Assembly: GCA_010909725.1 (NCBI GenBank)
Contig: JAACMV010000004.1
Span: 1 to 64,000, forward strand
Origin: Picochlorum sp. 'celeri'
Taxonomy: Eukaryota; Chlorophyta; Trebouxiophyceae
Reading direction: 5' to 3'
Length of the DNA: 64,000 bases
This document shows positions 51,950 to 63,100 of the stretch, piece by piece. The position numbers and the translations under genes were made by a program. Every line of letters starts with the position of its first letter. Position 1 is the first letter of the stretch. The notes below the pieces were generated by a model that saw nothing but the letters and a program-made list of their open reading frames with translations, ran no database searches and had not been told where the DNA came from.

Positions 51950-53076
51950 GGGGTAGAGTTGTAATGCATGAGACGCCCTGCTGCCAATGGCGAGTACCCA
52001 GGTGGTGATGTCATATCCTGGCTCACAGATGCTGCCATGGGAATCACAATCTTTGGTTTGCTCTTCTGTTTTGTTTTCCCAGTGTAACTTGTGATGGGCT
52101 TCTCTTCATCTCGTATCATATGGGTTTGCTCGCGTTCTTTGAGGCGCCTCAATTCTTTCCACATACTGCTGTTCTCCCGGAGAAGAGAGGAGACCTGCTC
52201 CGTATGCTGAACTCTGAGCATTCGCATTTCCTCCTCCAATGATTGCATCTGATCCCGAGCATCACGCGACATGGATGCAATCGTCGATTTCAACGAATGT
52301 ATCGTCTTTTTGTACATCTCTATGTCTCTTTCACGAGCCAAACACTCCTGACATGGAGCACGTGACTCTTGATTCTCACATGAGAGGGAGAAGATCGGTC
52401 CCACTGTTTCTGCGTCACGACACGAGTTCTTTCTCACACCTTCCGAAGCATTCTGTTGCGAAATATCTTCCTGGTGGCGCAATGGATCGTCCCCACTCAA
52501 TGGTCTATCATCCACAGGCTCCTCTTCTCTATGCATGCTCACATGGGGGGCAACACCTTTTTCCTTGCCTCCCAAGTCTTCCTCCAAAACCTCCTTCTTA
52601 TCCTTCATCTCTAAAGCGACGTCCTCTTCAATCAATCTGTCTTGCTCCCAATTGCCTTCCTCGATCTTCTCTTCTTCTGTGGCCTCCTTTTCCTCTTCCT
52701 CAACAGAATTGGCACATGTCTCATCATCTGTGAAGGCATCCTCCGGAAACAAAGTTGTTATGGACTCCTCCACTGCCTTATGATCATTGAAAATCATTGC
52801 TGGATCCTGTCGCTGTGCGGGTTCATCATCCACACCGATATAATCTGATGAACTCCGACTCAAACCACCACCACACACTGAAAAATAGACACTGCCCTCC
52901 TCTTTGGCTGAATACGCACTCCTCAGCGTGCACCCATCATCTATCGTCATATCTCGTCCAGAAGATATTTTTCGATGGTCACAGAGGTCGTCTGGGTCGG
53001 CATCATCCGTGTATGCAAAAGCACGAATCTCGTGCTTTGCCTTGTCACCAACTGCATCCAAACCACCACTCTGCAT
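51946..53076 (-). CDS. acidic coiled-coil protein
   Basis: 376 residues, no intron seen. Very acidic middle (VEEEEKEATEEEKIEEG, DVALEMKDKKEVLEED) and a predicted coiled coil at about 260-330 (RERDIEMYKKTIHSLKSTIA ... SLLRENSSMWKELRRLKERE), then a basic K/T/P-rich end. Short motif CQECLARERD just before the coil. No family recognised. Its stop overlaps that of NSE2 by 4 bases on the opposite strand. A structural or scaffold role is only a guess. Confidence 0.6.
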   Translation of the reverse strand: MQSGGLDAVGDKAKHEIRAFAYTDDADPDDLCDHRKISSGRDMTIDDGCTLRSAYSAKEEGSVYFSVCGGGLSRSSSDYIGVDDEPAQRQDPAMIFNDHKAVEESITTLFPEDAFTDDETCANSVEEEEKEATEEEKIEEGNWEQDRLIEEDVALEMKDKKEVLEEDLGGKEKGVAPHVSMHREEEPVDDRPLSGDDPLRHQEDISQQNASEGVRKNSCRDAETVGPIFSLSCENQESRAPCQECLARERDIEMYKKTIHSLKSTIASMSRDARDQMQSLEEEMRMLRVQHTEQVSSLLRENSSMWKELRRLKEREQTHMIRDEEKPITSYTGKTKQKSKPKIVIPMAASVSQDMTSPPGYSPLAAGRLMHYNSTP

Positions 53077-53365
53077 TCTGCATCTGTGTCTTATTCAAAC
53101 ATGCACAAAACATATGCCATATATTTATATATATGTGTGAGTGTGTGTGTCTGTGTGAATTATATTCAGGGCACTTGTAGCTGCCCTGAGCAAGTTGCCT
53201 CGTTACCGTCGCCAAGTTGCGAGCATATATATGCCACGAGGCTCGTGGCAAAGTTCGGGCGCCACCTACCCCCTGTGGAGAGGACACCAGACAATTATAT
53301 TGTATGTACACAAGTCTCTCTATAATTTTACATACAGAAAACTATAGTGGTATTATATTCACAAA
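53077..53365. other. intergenic with TG microsatellite
   Basis: Holds (ta)n followed by (tg)n (about 53117-53158) and the promoters of the two divergent neighbours. A cggg/cccg poor, AT-rich stretch lies before the alcohol dehydrogenase start. Confidence 0.5.
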
Positions 53366-54480
53366 ATGGTGCACAATTGCAAAGGATACGCTGCCAGGGA
53401 TCCCTCTGGCCAGATGAGCCCATACGATTTCGATCGTCGGGAAGGTAGGTTTGCAGGCATAGAATCATGATGCATTTGTCAGTAAAATAATCTATGTCCA
53501 TTTTAAATACAGTTGGAGCTGATGATGTCCATTTGAAGATTCTGTATTGCGGCATGTGCCACTCTGATCTGCATCAGGTGAGGGGCGAGTGGGGAAACTC
53601 GACGTTCCCGATGGTTCCAGGGCATGAAATTACCGGTGTAGTCGAGAAAGTTGGCTCTAATGTGACCAAATTCAAGGTGGGAGACAAGGCTGCCGTTGGA
53701 TGCATGGTGAACAGCTGCGGGTCCTGCAAGCACTGTGTGGTGGACTGCGAACAATACTGTCCAAAGTGCATTTTCACATACAATGCCAAGGATGTGGATG
53801 GTACCGTCACTCAGGGAGGTTACTCCACTCATGTTGTGGTGAATGAGAGGTTTGTGCTGAAATTCCCCGAGAATTTGCCATTGGATGCTGGAGCACCCCT
53901 GTTGTGTGCTGGCATCACAGTCTACTCTCCCATGAAGTACTTTGGGTTGGACAAAGAGGGTCTTCGATTGGCAGTTGTTGGTCTTGGAGGGCTTGGTCAC
54001 ATGGCGGTGAAGATCGGAAAGGCGATGGGAATGCACGTGACTGTCGTTTCAACCCATGATGGCAAGAAATCCATTGCCATGGAGGGCCTTGGTGCAGATT
54101 CCTTCCTCGTGTCCAAGGATGAAGCTGCCATGCAGGAAGCTGCGGGCACTTTCGATGGTATTATTGATACAGTATCGGCAAAGCACGATTTCGGCATGTA
54201 CTGCTCTCTGTTGGATACGAATGGCAAGTATGTGGTGGTCGGTGCTCCCCCAGAGCCGTTTGATGTGAATGTCTTTGGCCTTCTGTTCAAGAGAATCACG
54301 CTGGGTGGATCCCTCATCGGTGGAATCAAAGAGACGCAGGAGATGCTTGACTTCTGTTCGGCCAAGAATATCGTGGCAGATATCGAAAAGGTCCCGATGG
54401 ACTACGTGAACACTGCCATGGAGAGAATGCTGGCAGGGGATGTTAAATTCCGCTTTGTTCTTGATCTGGCAACAATCTGA
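53366..54480 (+). CDS. zinc alcohol dehydrogenase, cinnamyl-alcohol type
   Basis: Exons 53366-53444 and 53513-54480; intron 68 bases; 348 residues. Medium-chain dehydrogenase: catalytic zinc site in LYCGMCHSDLHQVRGEW (Cys) and PMVPGHEITGVVEKVG (GHE), structural zinc cysteines in GSCKHCVVDCEQYCPKC, and the NADP loop LAVVGLGGLGHMAVKIGKAMG. The order and motif set match CAD/YahK-type NADPH aldehyde reductases. Substrate cannot be read from sequence; broad aldehyde detoxification is likely. No targeting peptide. Confidence 0.93.
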
Positions 54481-54522
54481 CTTGCATTTTGAATCTGCAT
54501 CTTTGTCTTTGCATACACTATA

Positions 54523-56233
54523 CTATATATTTTCAATAGCAAATCGAATGTGATTGCATTCAAGTGCAACGACATGGGTGACATCGTCTGCATGCACTGC
54601 ACCAGTGTTTGACCAGTTCCAAATGACTCTGATCCTCGATACCCTTTTCGATACGAGATCAACCTCGTAAAACCAGCTCAATGCCAAATGGATTGTAGAT
54701 GGGTCATTTTCAAAGAAGCATTGGCAGTGTTCGTCGATATTTTCAGGCATTTCCAGTTTCTTAGGGATTTGTTCCATGGCATCATCAAAATCATCCCCAA
54801 ATAAGCCCCTGAGAAACATTTCGGCATCATCAGGGGTGAAATCCTCAATGGACTCGACTTCTGAAGGGTCGTAACTCGTTCGATTGCTTTGTGGGTCCTG
54901 ATGATCTTCTGCCGTATCACTTGGTGCGATAATCCAGTCGTTGGCAGACAAGAGGCCTTTGCAAGGTGGCACTTGTGCCCCCCCTGTGCCTGTGTAGGAG
55001 TCAGATTCAGGCATGCTGGTGGTTTTGTAAAATTGCATACTTGTCTTTTCGTTCGAAACTGCAGGTCTTTCTTCGAACTGGGGAGATTTGTTGTGCGGAA
55101 ATAGAACTTCTGGTAAGTTTATTTCATGTTTTGCTTGCTCACTACCACCCATCCTATTGATATCCTTTCCTGCCTGCCTGCAGTACATGATGTACCAATG
55201 TGGCACAGGAATGGATACAATCATATCATTTGTACCTTCAGCAACCAAATCGCTGCACCAGCATATCATATTTGCAGTAAATTCAACATATCAATATTCA
55301 AGTGGAACGGTATGGGAATACGTACCAATCGTCTGAAAAATCTGGAAATCTCATGAGCAAATTGGTGCATTCAACTCGGGACGCTGCCTTATCAAGACCC
55401 TTGCAATAATCTATAGTCTTTTGCACACCCTCAATTCGAAACCAGTTCGTCTCCAGCACGAAATCGTCAGCAAACAAACAGTATGAGTCAAGCAGCTCAA
55501 TTGCTTTGGCAGCACTTCCCAACCTGTCTCCTCGTCTGATAATGTAGAGCACCCTTTCACCGAACGTATACATATCCATGATATGACTAGGAATATCTGG
55601 GGCGTGGCGAGATCTCGCATCAGGGTTCTCAGACAGTAGACCATCATCGAAATCCTCACTGTCACCCGAGCCCAACAGAGACCCTGGCTTTAGCTTTCCG
55701 TCAACCACTTCCTTCAATAGCTTCCTAGCAGACTCAATCCTCGACAGAAATGACTCTGCAGACTCTGTCTCTTCATCGACAAACATACCTTCAGGAGGAG
55801 GTGGTAAATCTTCCCCCCGTTCGATCATTCCAGCCAATTCCTCCACAACAGATTCAGACCCCAGACTGGGTGGAATGTCCTCGGTAACCCCTAACACTGC
55901 TTCTAATTCTTCCATTGCCATTTTGAACAACTCTTCTCGCACTTTCAAACCATCTTCTGTCCCATCAACCCGTATATCTGAAGCTTGTCGCATCAATTCC
56001 GAGTATTGCTCTCGCAGTTGCTGTGCTTCTGACATGACCTCCTCGAGCCTGCGTTGCGCGTCCTCCTCCTTGCTTGATCGGCATGAAACCTCGCCCGTTG
56101 TTCGATTTATTCGACTATCAATGCGACTATATGCCCTGAAAACATCCTCTCTGAAGACAACTCCCACACACATGTCGCTGGGACGCATGACACTGGAACC
56201 CCTTGGTATCCTGCAGCCCTGGATCCGATGCAT
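54523..56233 (-). CDS. hypothetical protein, two exons
   Basis: Exons 56233-55326 and 55252-54523; intron 73 bases (gtacgt...gtgcag, frame kept); 545 residues. Seen: a long charged helix (KEEDAQRRLEEVMSEAQQLREQYSELMRQ, about 55-85), an acidic middle (GSGDSEDFDDGLLSENPDA), a helical block (LETNWFRIEGVQKTIDYCKGLDKAASR, about 265-290), and a C-terminal acidic part (YDPSEVESIEDFTPDDAEMFL) then ALSWFYEVDLVSKRVSRIRVIWNW. No catalytic motif and no family I know. The frame and introns behave like a real gene. Confidence 0.65.
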
Positions 56234-56401
56234 GGCTTCAATGAATATTACTTATGTATTCAAAAGGGTTCCTGAATGACAACAGCAATTTCTATTCCAT
56301 GGATCAAAAGTTCCTAAGTTAAAACTAAAAGTCAAACTTGACAACTTCAATACACGACGATTTGTCAGAAATTTGGCATATTTAATGAAAATGATGTATA
56401 G

Positions 56402-57474
56402 ATGATAGAACCTAGTGTGCTAAAAGAGGCCGCCAGGGCCTATCTGTACGTTGGTCTATGGATTGTCCTGTCAGGCTCTGTCATCACGTACAACAAATTC
56501 TTGTTGTCCGTAGCAGGTTTTCCATACCCAATTTCACTAACATTATGGTAGGATTCGTGGTGTTTGCGATTGAGAGTGAAAGACTGGTTCTTGTCATGAC
56601 GTCGGGGCACCTTTTCTTTTGTTGCAGGCACATGTTCTCTTGTTCCAGCATAGCCTTTGTCCTAGTGCGGTCAGGAAAGGTGGAGTCCATCAATATGGAC
56701 GTTAGCACATATATAAGCACCATTGTGCCGATAGGAGCCTGTTATTCTGTGACATTGTGGATTGGCAATGCAGCATACTTGTACTTGAGCGTTTCGTTCA
56801 TCCAAATGCTCAAGGCACTCATGCCGGTCTCCGTCTTCACAGTGGGCTGTTTGATGGGTACTGAGAAGTTTCAGTGCTCCTCATTTTTGAATATGTGCCT
56901 CATTGCTCTGGGGGTTGCTATTGCATCATATGGAGAGCTCAATTTCAACATGTTTGGAGTGGTGCTGCAGCTGGGTAGTATTATTGTAGAGTCTATTCGA
57001 CTAGTATTAGTGCAATTACTGTTACAATCTCGGGGATTAAAATTAAATCCCATCACAACACTGTACTATGTCTCGCCATGTTGCTTTGCTTTCCTGCTGG
57101 TCCCATTCTTCAGTTTGGAATGGTTGAAGATCATGAATGATGAGGATGTTGTTATAAACCCATTCTACATGATAACGAATGCTGCAGTAGCTTTTTGTCT
57201 AAATCTATCCGTGTTCTTGTTGATCGGAAAGACGTCAGCCTTGACCATGAACGTGGCAGGGGTTGTGAAAGACTGGATGCTCATTGGAATATCAGTGTGG
57301 GTGTTCCACGCAGCCGTGTCGCCCATGAATATTGGTGGATATCTCATTGCCTTTTTGGCAGTGTTTTGGTACAATTATGAGAAGTATAAACGATCAAGAA
57401 CGACCATGGCAGAAAAGGTTCAGCCAATTGGTAGTGAGGAAGAAGAGCCATTGGTACCTGTGATAAGGAAATAA
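56402..57474 (+). CDS. TPT/nucleotide-sugar transporter family membrane protein
   Basis: Exons 56402-56547 and 56628-57474; intron 80 bases; 330 residues. About ten membrane helices. Exon 1 carries the family start (YLYVGLWIVLSGSVITYNKFLL, FPYPISLTL); exon 2 has SVSFIQMLKALMPVSVF, LNPITTLYYVSPCCFAFLLVP and SALTMNVAGVVKDWMLIGIS, all typical of the KT/KV/A/G subgroup of triose-phosphate/nucleotide-sugar translocators. No plastid transit peptide, so a Golgi or ER nucleotide-sugar transporter is likely. The acidic C-terminal EEEEPLVP may be a sorting signal. Confidence 0.88.
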
Positions 57475-57501
57475 AATAAATAGTGTACATATATTCTCTC
57501 T

Positions 57502-58818
57502 TCAATCGTCGCCCCAATCAAATAGATCAAATATAGAAGAAGAATCCTCTGGTTCCTCATCGGGCAAGGCTTGTCCAAAGTCGTCGTATTCTTCATACAG
57601 ATCATTACTGCTGTGCCCAAAGTCGTTGTCATCTCCCCACACTTCCGAGCCATCATCTTTGCCTCTCGCTAAATCATCATATTCCTCCCAAGGACGTTGC
57701 GGTGCGGTCTCATCTTGGTTGGCAGTAGCGGGCCCATCCCCTGGTGGCACAGACTCCTGATCAGCAGAAGCTGATGGAATTGGCATTGGCATTGGCATTG
57801 GCATGGGTGGGTGTATCATCGGAGACAGGATTCCAGATCCATACGAATGCCTGGAGAAGTAATCATAATCAATCGATATAGCTGCAGCAAGGGCGACCAT
57901 TCTCTCGTCCACCTGAAGGGGAGATTTGACCAAGAGCTGGTTCCCACTCGTGCATGGAATGACAGCCTTTGTATCCGGGCCTAACGCGGCTTCGGGAGCT
58001 TTCAGCGTTTGCTCCGGGTACGCATTATCCAATGATCTCTGTATGAACTGGGACGCCTGTCGGGGAGTCTCGCCGAAATGGATTGCATATTTTCCTGCAT
58101 CTGTGAAAATTTCCTTGCCAAATCCGGAAAAGTTCCGGTCGATGAGAGCCAACGGGCTCCCGGACTCGTCCGTCATGAGAAACTCCCAGGCTAATATTGG
58201 GGCATCTATTCGGGCAAACTGCGTGCGATCGATGAATAAATTGTACCTCCTTCGCAATAGATGCCATTCCTGCTGCACTTCTCCAATCACAGCATCATCT
58301 GCATCTTCTATGAGCATCGTCGATGAAATCAAATACGGAGGCCTCCTCAATTTAAAGAGTATTTCAGATCCTGTGCTGTTAAATACTGTGGCGGTGAAAC
58401 CTCTCCGAGTCCTGAACAACTGCCTCATAAACACACGCCCCAAGCCACCATGCTCCTCTGCAAGAAGGGCTACTACTTGCCCTGTCTCGTCCCTAATGCT
58501 ATATTTATTCGCTTGCTCATACCCTAAAAGAACTTGACCCCACTCTACATCACGCGTGACGATCAGTGATGATCGATTGACCAGCGTAAGGGCAGACTCT
58601 GGAGCCTCTTCTTTTCTATTCACTCCATAAACCTGCCGCTGAAGCCCTTTTTTCTCATTCGCTCTCACCAATTTGCGAACTTTGCTCCGCGACTTTGATG
58701 CAAAGCCATTTTGAAACAGATTGGTGTGGTAAATACCCTCAAGAGAGTCTGGAACATGCTTCCACGTGGATTCAAAAGAAAAGATCCTTCTTACAACAGG
58801 TCGCAGTCTGTTCGACAT
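57502..58818 (-). CDS. phospholipid scramblase-like mitochondrial protein (AIM25/LURP-one fold)
   Basis: 438 residues from ATG 58818 (an upstream GTG is ignored). The basic N-terminus (MSNRLRPVVRRIFSFESTWK) suits a mitochondrial presequence. The scramblase fold spans about 85-260: NRSSLIVTRDVEWGQVLLGYEQANKYSI, RRGFTATVFNSTGSEILFKLRRPPYLISSTM, GEVQQEWHLLRRRYNLFI and ALIDRNFSGFGKEIFTDAGKYAI. The C-terminal third is low complexity with a (PM)4 run (57778-57805) and acidic D/E patches. Yeast AIM25 is mitochondrial and of uncertain activity. Convergent with the transporter (27 bases). Confidence 0.85.
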   Translation of the reverse strand: MSNRLRPVVRRIFSFESTWKHVPDSLEGIYHTNLFQNGFASKSRSKVRKLVRANEKKGLQRQVYGVNRKEEAPESALTLVNRSSLIVTRDVEWGQVLLGYEQANKYSIRDETGQVVALLAEEHGGLGRVFMRQLFRTRRGFTATVFNSTGSEILFKLRRPPYLISSTMLIEDADDAVIGEVQQEWHLLRRRYNLFIDRTQFARIDAPILAWEFLMTDESGSPLALIDRNFSGFGKEIFTDAGKYAIHFGETPRQASQFIQRSLDNAYPEQTLKAPEAALGPDTKAVIPCTSGNQLLVKSPLQVDERMVALAAAISIDYDYFSRHSYGSGILSPMIHPPMPMPMPMPIPSASADQESVPPGDGPATANQDETAPQRPWEEYDDLARGKDDGSEVWGDDNDFGHSSNDLYEEYDDFGQALPDEEPEDSSSIFDLFDWGDD

Positions 58819-58867
58819 ACTATCAACAGCGGCCACGTATCCTTCATACAGTATATATTAAATTAAA

Positions 58868-60106
58868 TTACACAGTTTCCTCGACAGTCTTTTCGGTGTA
58901 CACCCCTTTTATTTCATCTTGCTGCATCCTTGGTTCCTTCCTCTCATCCAAAAGCATCTGTACCGCACCAAAATACTGCATCAGAGCCATGTCAGTCCAA
59001 GGAGCATCGAAGATACCATTGTCGCCAGAGCACCAGCCAAGGTGACCACCGGTAGGGGTGACGACCAGGATGCAATTCTCATTTGCCTCCAGATGTTGAC
59101 TAGGGGTTGCATGGATGGGGGCTATGGGGTCATCGTCAGCCTGAATGACCAATGTTGGCACCCTTATATCTGGTACACTCAAAGAAGAAGAGCTTTTAGC
59201 GTAATACTCGTCTACACTAGGCCAGTCAAAGGATATTCTAGTGATGGCATCATCAAATTCTCGAATCGTCTTGGCCTTGAGAGCCTTCTCTGGATCAAAC
59301 GGCTTGATTCCATCAATGGTTGCCTTTTCAAACATGGCATGGTGCTTTGAGTAAATCTTCCGCAGGGATTTGGCCAAGTTCCAGTCGTATATTCTATTGA
59401 AGCCCTTGTTGAAGTTCTTATCAGATATAGTCAAATCAAATGGGTTGCACATGACTGCTGCAGCTTGCACAGGAGTGCGGTCTCCCTCCTCTCCCAAATA
59501 TCTCGTGAGAATATTAGCACCTAGCGACCATCCAGCAGCAAAAATGTGAGATGATGGGTATTTCGAGGCAATATGTGCTACAACACATCTCATATCCCCA
59601 GTGTATGATGCACTGTAGAATTGTGCACTCGTCACGGGTGAATTGCTCGTGCCTCTAGAGTTGAATACTATGGCTCGCACTCCAGCCTTTTTGGCATGGA
59701 TGACTGCGTGTTGCACGTATGTGTCCCCCGAACCTCCAGTCAAACCAGGCAATAATATCAACACAGGGGCATCTGGACTCAAATCTGAGGCCTCATCGTG
59801 AATTTGCGAATCCAAGGCAACCGTACCGCCATCAGGCATATGGAGAAGTTCCCTCTCGTAGGTGATGTGCGGATTCCTCCGGAACAGTGCAGCAAAAATT
59901 GTCTCAATGTGTCCATTATTCAGCAACGTTGGCAGATGATAGGCTGCAGTCAAATGCGGACACATCCGCTCTATCTTCCTATTCCAATCAGTTTTTTTTG
60001 ATTTGATCTTTGGATAAAACGTCTTCTTCATCGATGTCAGCGACACAGCTACGGATATTGCCAAGCCACCGGCTCCTGCTATGACCACGTGTTTCAATGG
60101 TACCAT
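58868..60106 (-). CDS. alpha/beta hydrolase of the ABHD1/3, YheT (EMB8) family
   Basis: 412 residues from ATG 60106. Membrane-anchor-like N-terminus (VVIAGAGGLAISVAVSL), then NGHIETIFAALFRRNP and ERELLHMPDGGTVALDS, the family lead-in. Nucleophile elbow AAGWSLGANIL (S194), then ADDDPIAP (Asp) and GGHLGW (His), so the triad is intact. The oxyanion part is LLPGLTGGSGDTYV. ABHD1/3 enzymes act on medium-chain or oxidised phospholipids; plant EMB8 relatives are uncharacterised. A single gene, no intron. Confidence 0.9.
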   Translation of the reverse strand: MVPLKHVVIAGAGGLAISVAVSLTSMKKTFYPKIKSKKTDWNRKIERMCPHLTAAYHLPTLLNNGHIETIFAALFRRNPHITYERELLHMPDGGTVALDSQIHDEASDLSPDAPVLILLPGLTGGSGDTYVQHAVIHAKKAGVRAIVFNSRGTSNSPVTSAQFYSASYTGDMRCVVAHIASKYPSSHIFAAGWSLGANILTRYLGEEGDRTPVQAAAVMCNPFDLTISDKNFNKGFNRIYDWNLAKSLRKIYSKHHAMFEKATIDGIKPFDPEKALKAKTIREFDDAITRISFDWPSVDEYYAKSSSSLSVPDIRVPTLVIQADDDPIAPIHATPSQHLEANENCILVVTPTGGHLGWCSGDNGIFDAPWTDMALMQYFGAVQMLLDERKEPRMQQDEIKGVYTEKTVEETV

Positions 60107-60150
60107 TGACAATACTAGTGTCTGGAATATTAAATACAAAATACAAATAT

Positions 60151-63100
60151 CTAATACCGAGGTGGGGCAGCATTATTTTGACTCAGGCTCATGGCAATTG
60201 CCAAGTCAAGGTCATCGTCCACTGGAGTCATGGTGATGGGCTGACGAGTTTCTCTTTTAGAGGCTTCAATGGCTCTCCTGAGTTCTGCATCATCCTCGCC
60301 TCTAGGCTGATTATATCTATTCAATGCTGCTGCTTGGGCTGCTACGGGGTCTTGTGGAATGTCAACTGCCCCTGCAAATGGACGAGCACCAGCAACAGGG
60401 TAGCTTGTGCCATTTGTGTACCCGTTGGTGTACCCATTTGTGTAGTGGCTGGAAAATCCATGGCCATTTCCATTTCCATTCATCTGTCCATTGTATTGGT
60501 AAGGGTACATTGCTCCGTTCATGCTGTTGGGGGGAGGCTTTTTCTTTGTTCGGCAGCAACAGCACCAGAGGATGGAGAGCAGCAAAATGCCAACAACACA
60601 GCTTGCAACAATGATCACAATCAAGGCCCATGTGGGAAGTCCGCTGCTGCTACCTTCAAGCTCAAACGTATATGGCGGGGAAGGTTCTCCTTCGTTGCCT
60701 GCGGCATCTACTCCTTTTGCCCTGAAGGTGTATGTTCCTTGGGCAAGGCCAGCATATGTGCAAGAGGTTAGCGAGCAGTTTGCCCATTTTCCCAGGTCGC
60801 CCTTTCCGAGAACATTTTCTTCAGGAGAATCAGATTTGATGGTGTGAGTCATGAGCGATTTCACTGCCGCATCCCCACCAGGGACATCGGCAGTGACTGG
60901 TGCTTGCTCAGCAACAGTGTCAGCATCCAAGGACAGATATCCTTGCCACAGAACAGGAGATCCTCCGTTTTCTATATCTGGATCTGTTATATTGAAGATC
61001 ACCGTGCCACCTGGATTCACCTGGTCTTTTGAGGGCCCGGATGTGATGGTTGCAGTGGGCGGTGCGGTATCCATCCATACACGAATGGGCTCTTGGTTTG
61101 AGACTCTGCCAGCATTGTCTGTTGCTGTGACTGAAATCTGCCATTCTCCCTCTTCCAAATCAAATGTCCACGGGGATTCACAAGGTTTCGGGGCCCACTG
61201 CTCACTATCTTCTTCTATTTGTTGTCCGACAAGTTGGATGGGAACAACTTGGCAAGTCACATTAGCAATGCCAGACCCCTGTGGTCCATCATCTACGGTG
61301 AATGTCACTGTCATTGTTGGCTCCCTCGTGCCTTGTGGATACTCCAAATTGACAACAGGCGAATCGAGATCCACAATGAAATCAAAGGTAGTGCTGTTGC
61401 CTCGGTTGCCCACGGGGTCGGTTGCCGCGACCTCAAGAACATACCGACCTCCTGTCAAGTTCCTAAACTGCACTGGCCCCACACAAGGAGCCCAGTCCAT
61501 GCTGTCATTGGTAGAGTCTATTCCAACTAATTTGCACTGAGTCTTTCCTGGTTCCGAGAGTTCAAATTGAAAAGTAGCAACAGAAGTGGAAAATATACTT
61601 GGGCTTCCCACAATATTGACAGTGGGAGCAATTTCATCAACTGTGAAAGTCGACAGTGCAGCACTCTCAACGGGTGCCCCAATGATGCGAGCAAAGAATG
61701 TATATTTCCCATCATCAATCAATCCATATTCCTGATATCCTGTGCAAGCTTCCCATTGCTGTGGGACGCCTGGATTCTCCAAGTCAGTGGGCCATCGAAC
61801 CAGCGAGCATTCCAACTGCTGGCTCACTTCTTGAGTTCCAGCCACCAAGCTCACTGTTTTGAAGGAAACTTCAGATTTTGGGATCGTCATGAAAGGCCCG
61901 TCTTGAATATAAACGACAGGATAGGTTGTGTCCGTTGGAATATTGATCGGGTTTTCCGACAGAGGACTGGTGTTACCAGCCTGATCGATGGCCTTGATAA
62001 CAAAGTTCCACTGTCCTGGCAGCATCCAGCCTACTGTAACACCATCTGAGCAATTGAACCACTGATTGAGAACGATTGGAGAGGCAACAACTTCTCCTCC
62101 TGAGACCCGTCCTTGACTGCCGGATAAATTTTCTCCCGTGAGCATGCATTGTGTGAAAACTTCAGTCAGATCTTCTGTACTGATTCGGAATTTTGCACTG
62201 CCCCTTGGGACTTCTGCTGGAGTGGTCTCTAGAATGGGTGGCGTTTTGTCCACAACGAAAATTCGATTCGCCACTGAGTTTTCGTTCACTGGTCGGACGC
62301 TAAACGAATACTCTCCGTCATTCAGACCTTGATATGACTGAGGCGAGGTGCAGGGGCCCCAAGGTTGATCTACCACAGATCCATCCTGCACGATCTCCAA
62401 CTTGCACTCAAACGATGCTCCGTTAGAAACCCCTGTTCCCAGGCCAAACTCAAAGGTGACAACATCTTCGTTTGTCAAAGGCGGTGGTCCACTGAGAATG
62501 TTGGCAGATATGACTGGGCACTCAGCAGAGCCCTCGGATGGTGATATAATGGTACCTTCGAAATCGCCAATGACAGCTATGGCATACGGCTGTGGACCAT
62601 AGTTTTGAGAGTATATTCCCGCACCAAATACCTCAATCGATACTCTTCCAGCAGGAAGATACGAGAATCTGACCTGTTCCACATTGTTCACTGTATCAGG
62701 TTTGGTTGAGTCGTCAATGTCCCCTCCATTCCCAAGAATCGGGATACCGTTGTAACCTTCGCTTCGAACAACCAAATCAATGTTATTCACAAGTGATTTC
62801 GGAGCGCTTGGATTTCCTGGTAAATCTGTCCATGCTACTGTGATGGAAAGAGGCCCTCCTGTAGATCTGATGCAATACAAATGTTTATCCCCATCTGTTA
62901 TATCCACAGAATCTAGTACCTGGAATCCCTTTGGATTGTATGGATTGTTTTCAACCTTCAAGGAGCCACCCAAATAAACACGTCCATAGCCTTGCCTGAA
63001 CGATGGTGCTGGATCAATGGGCAGTCCTGTATCTGCCTCATACCCTCCTATTTGTTTGGCCCCACCCATCATCACTGCTTTGACCAGCGCAGAAGTAGGC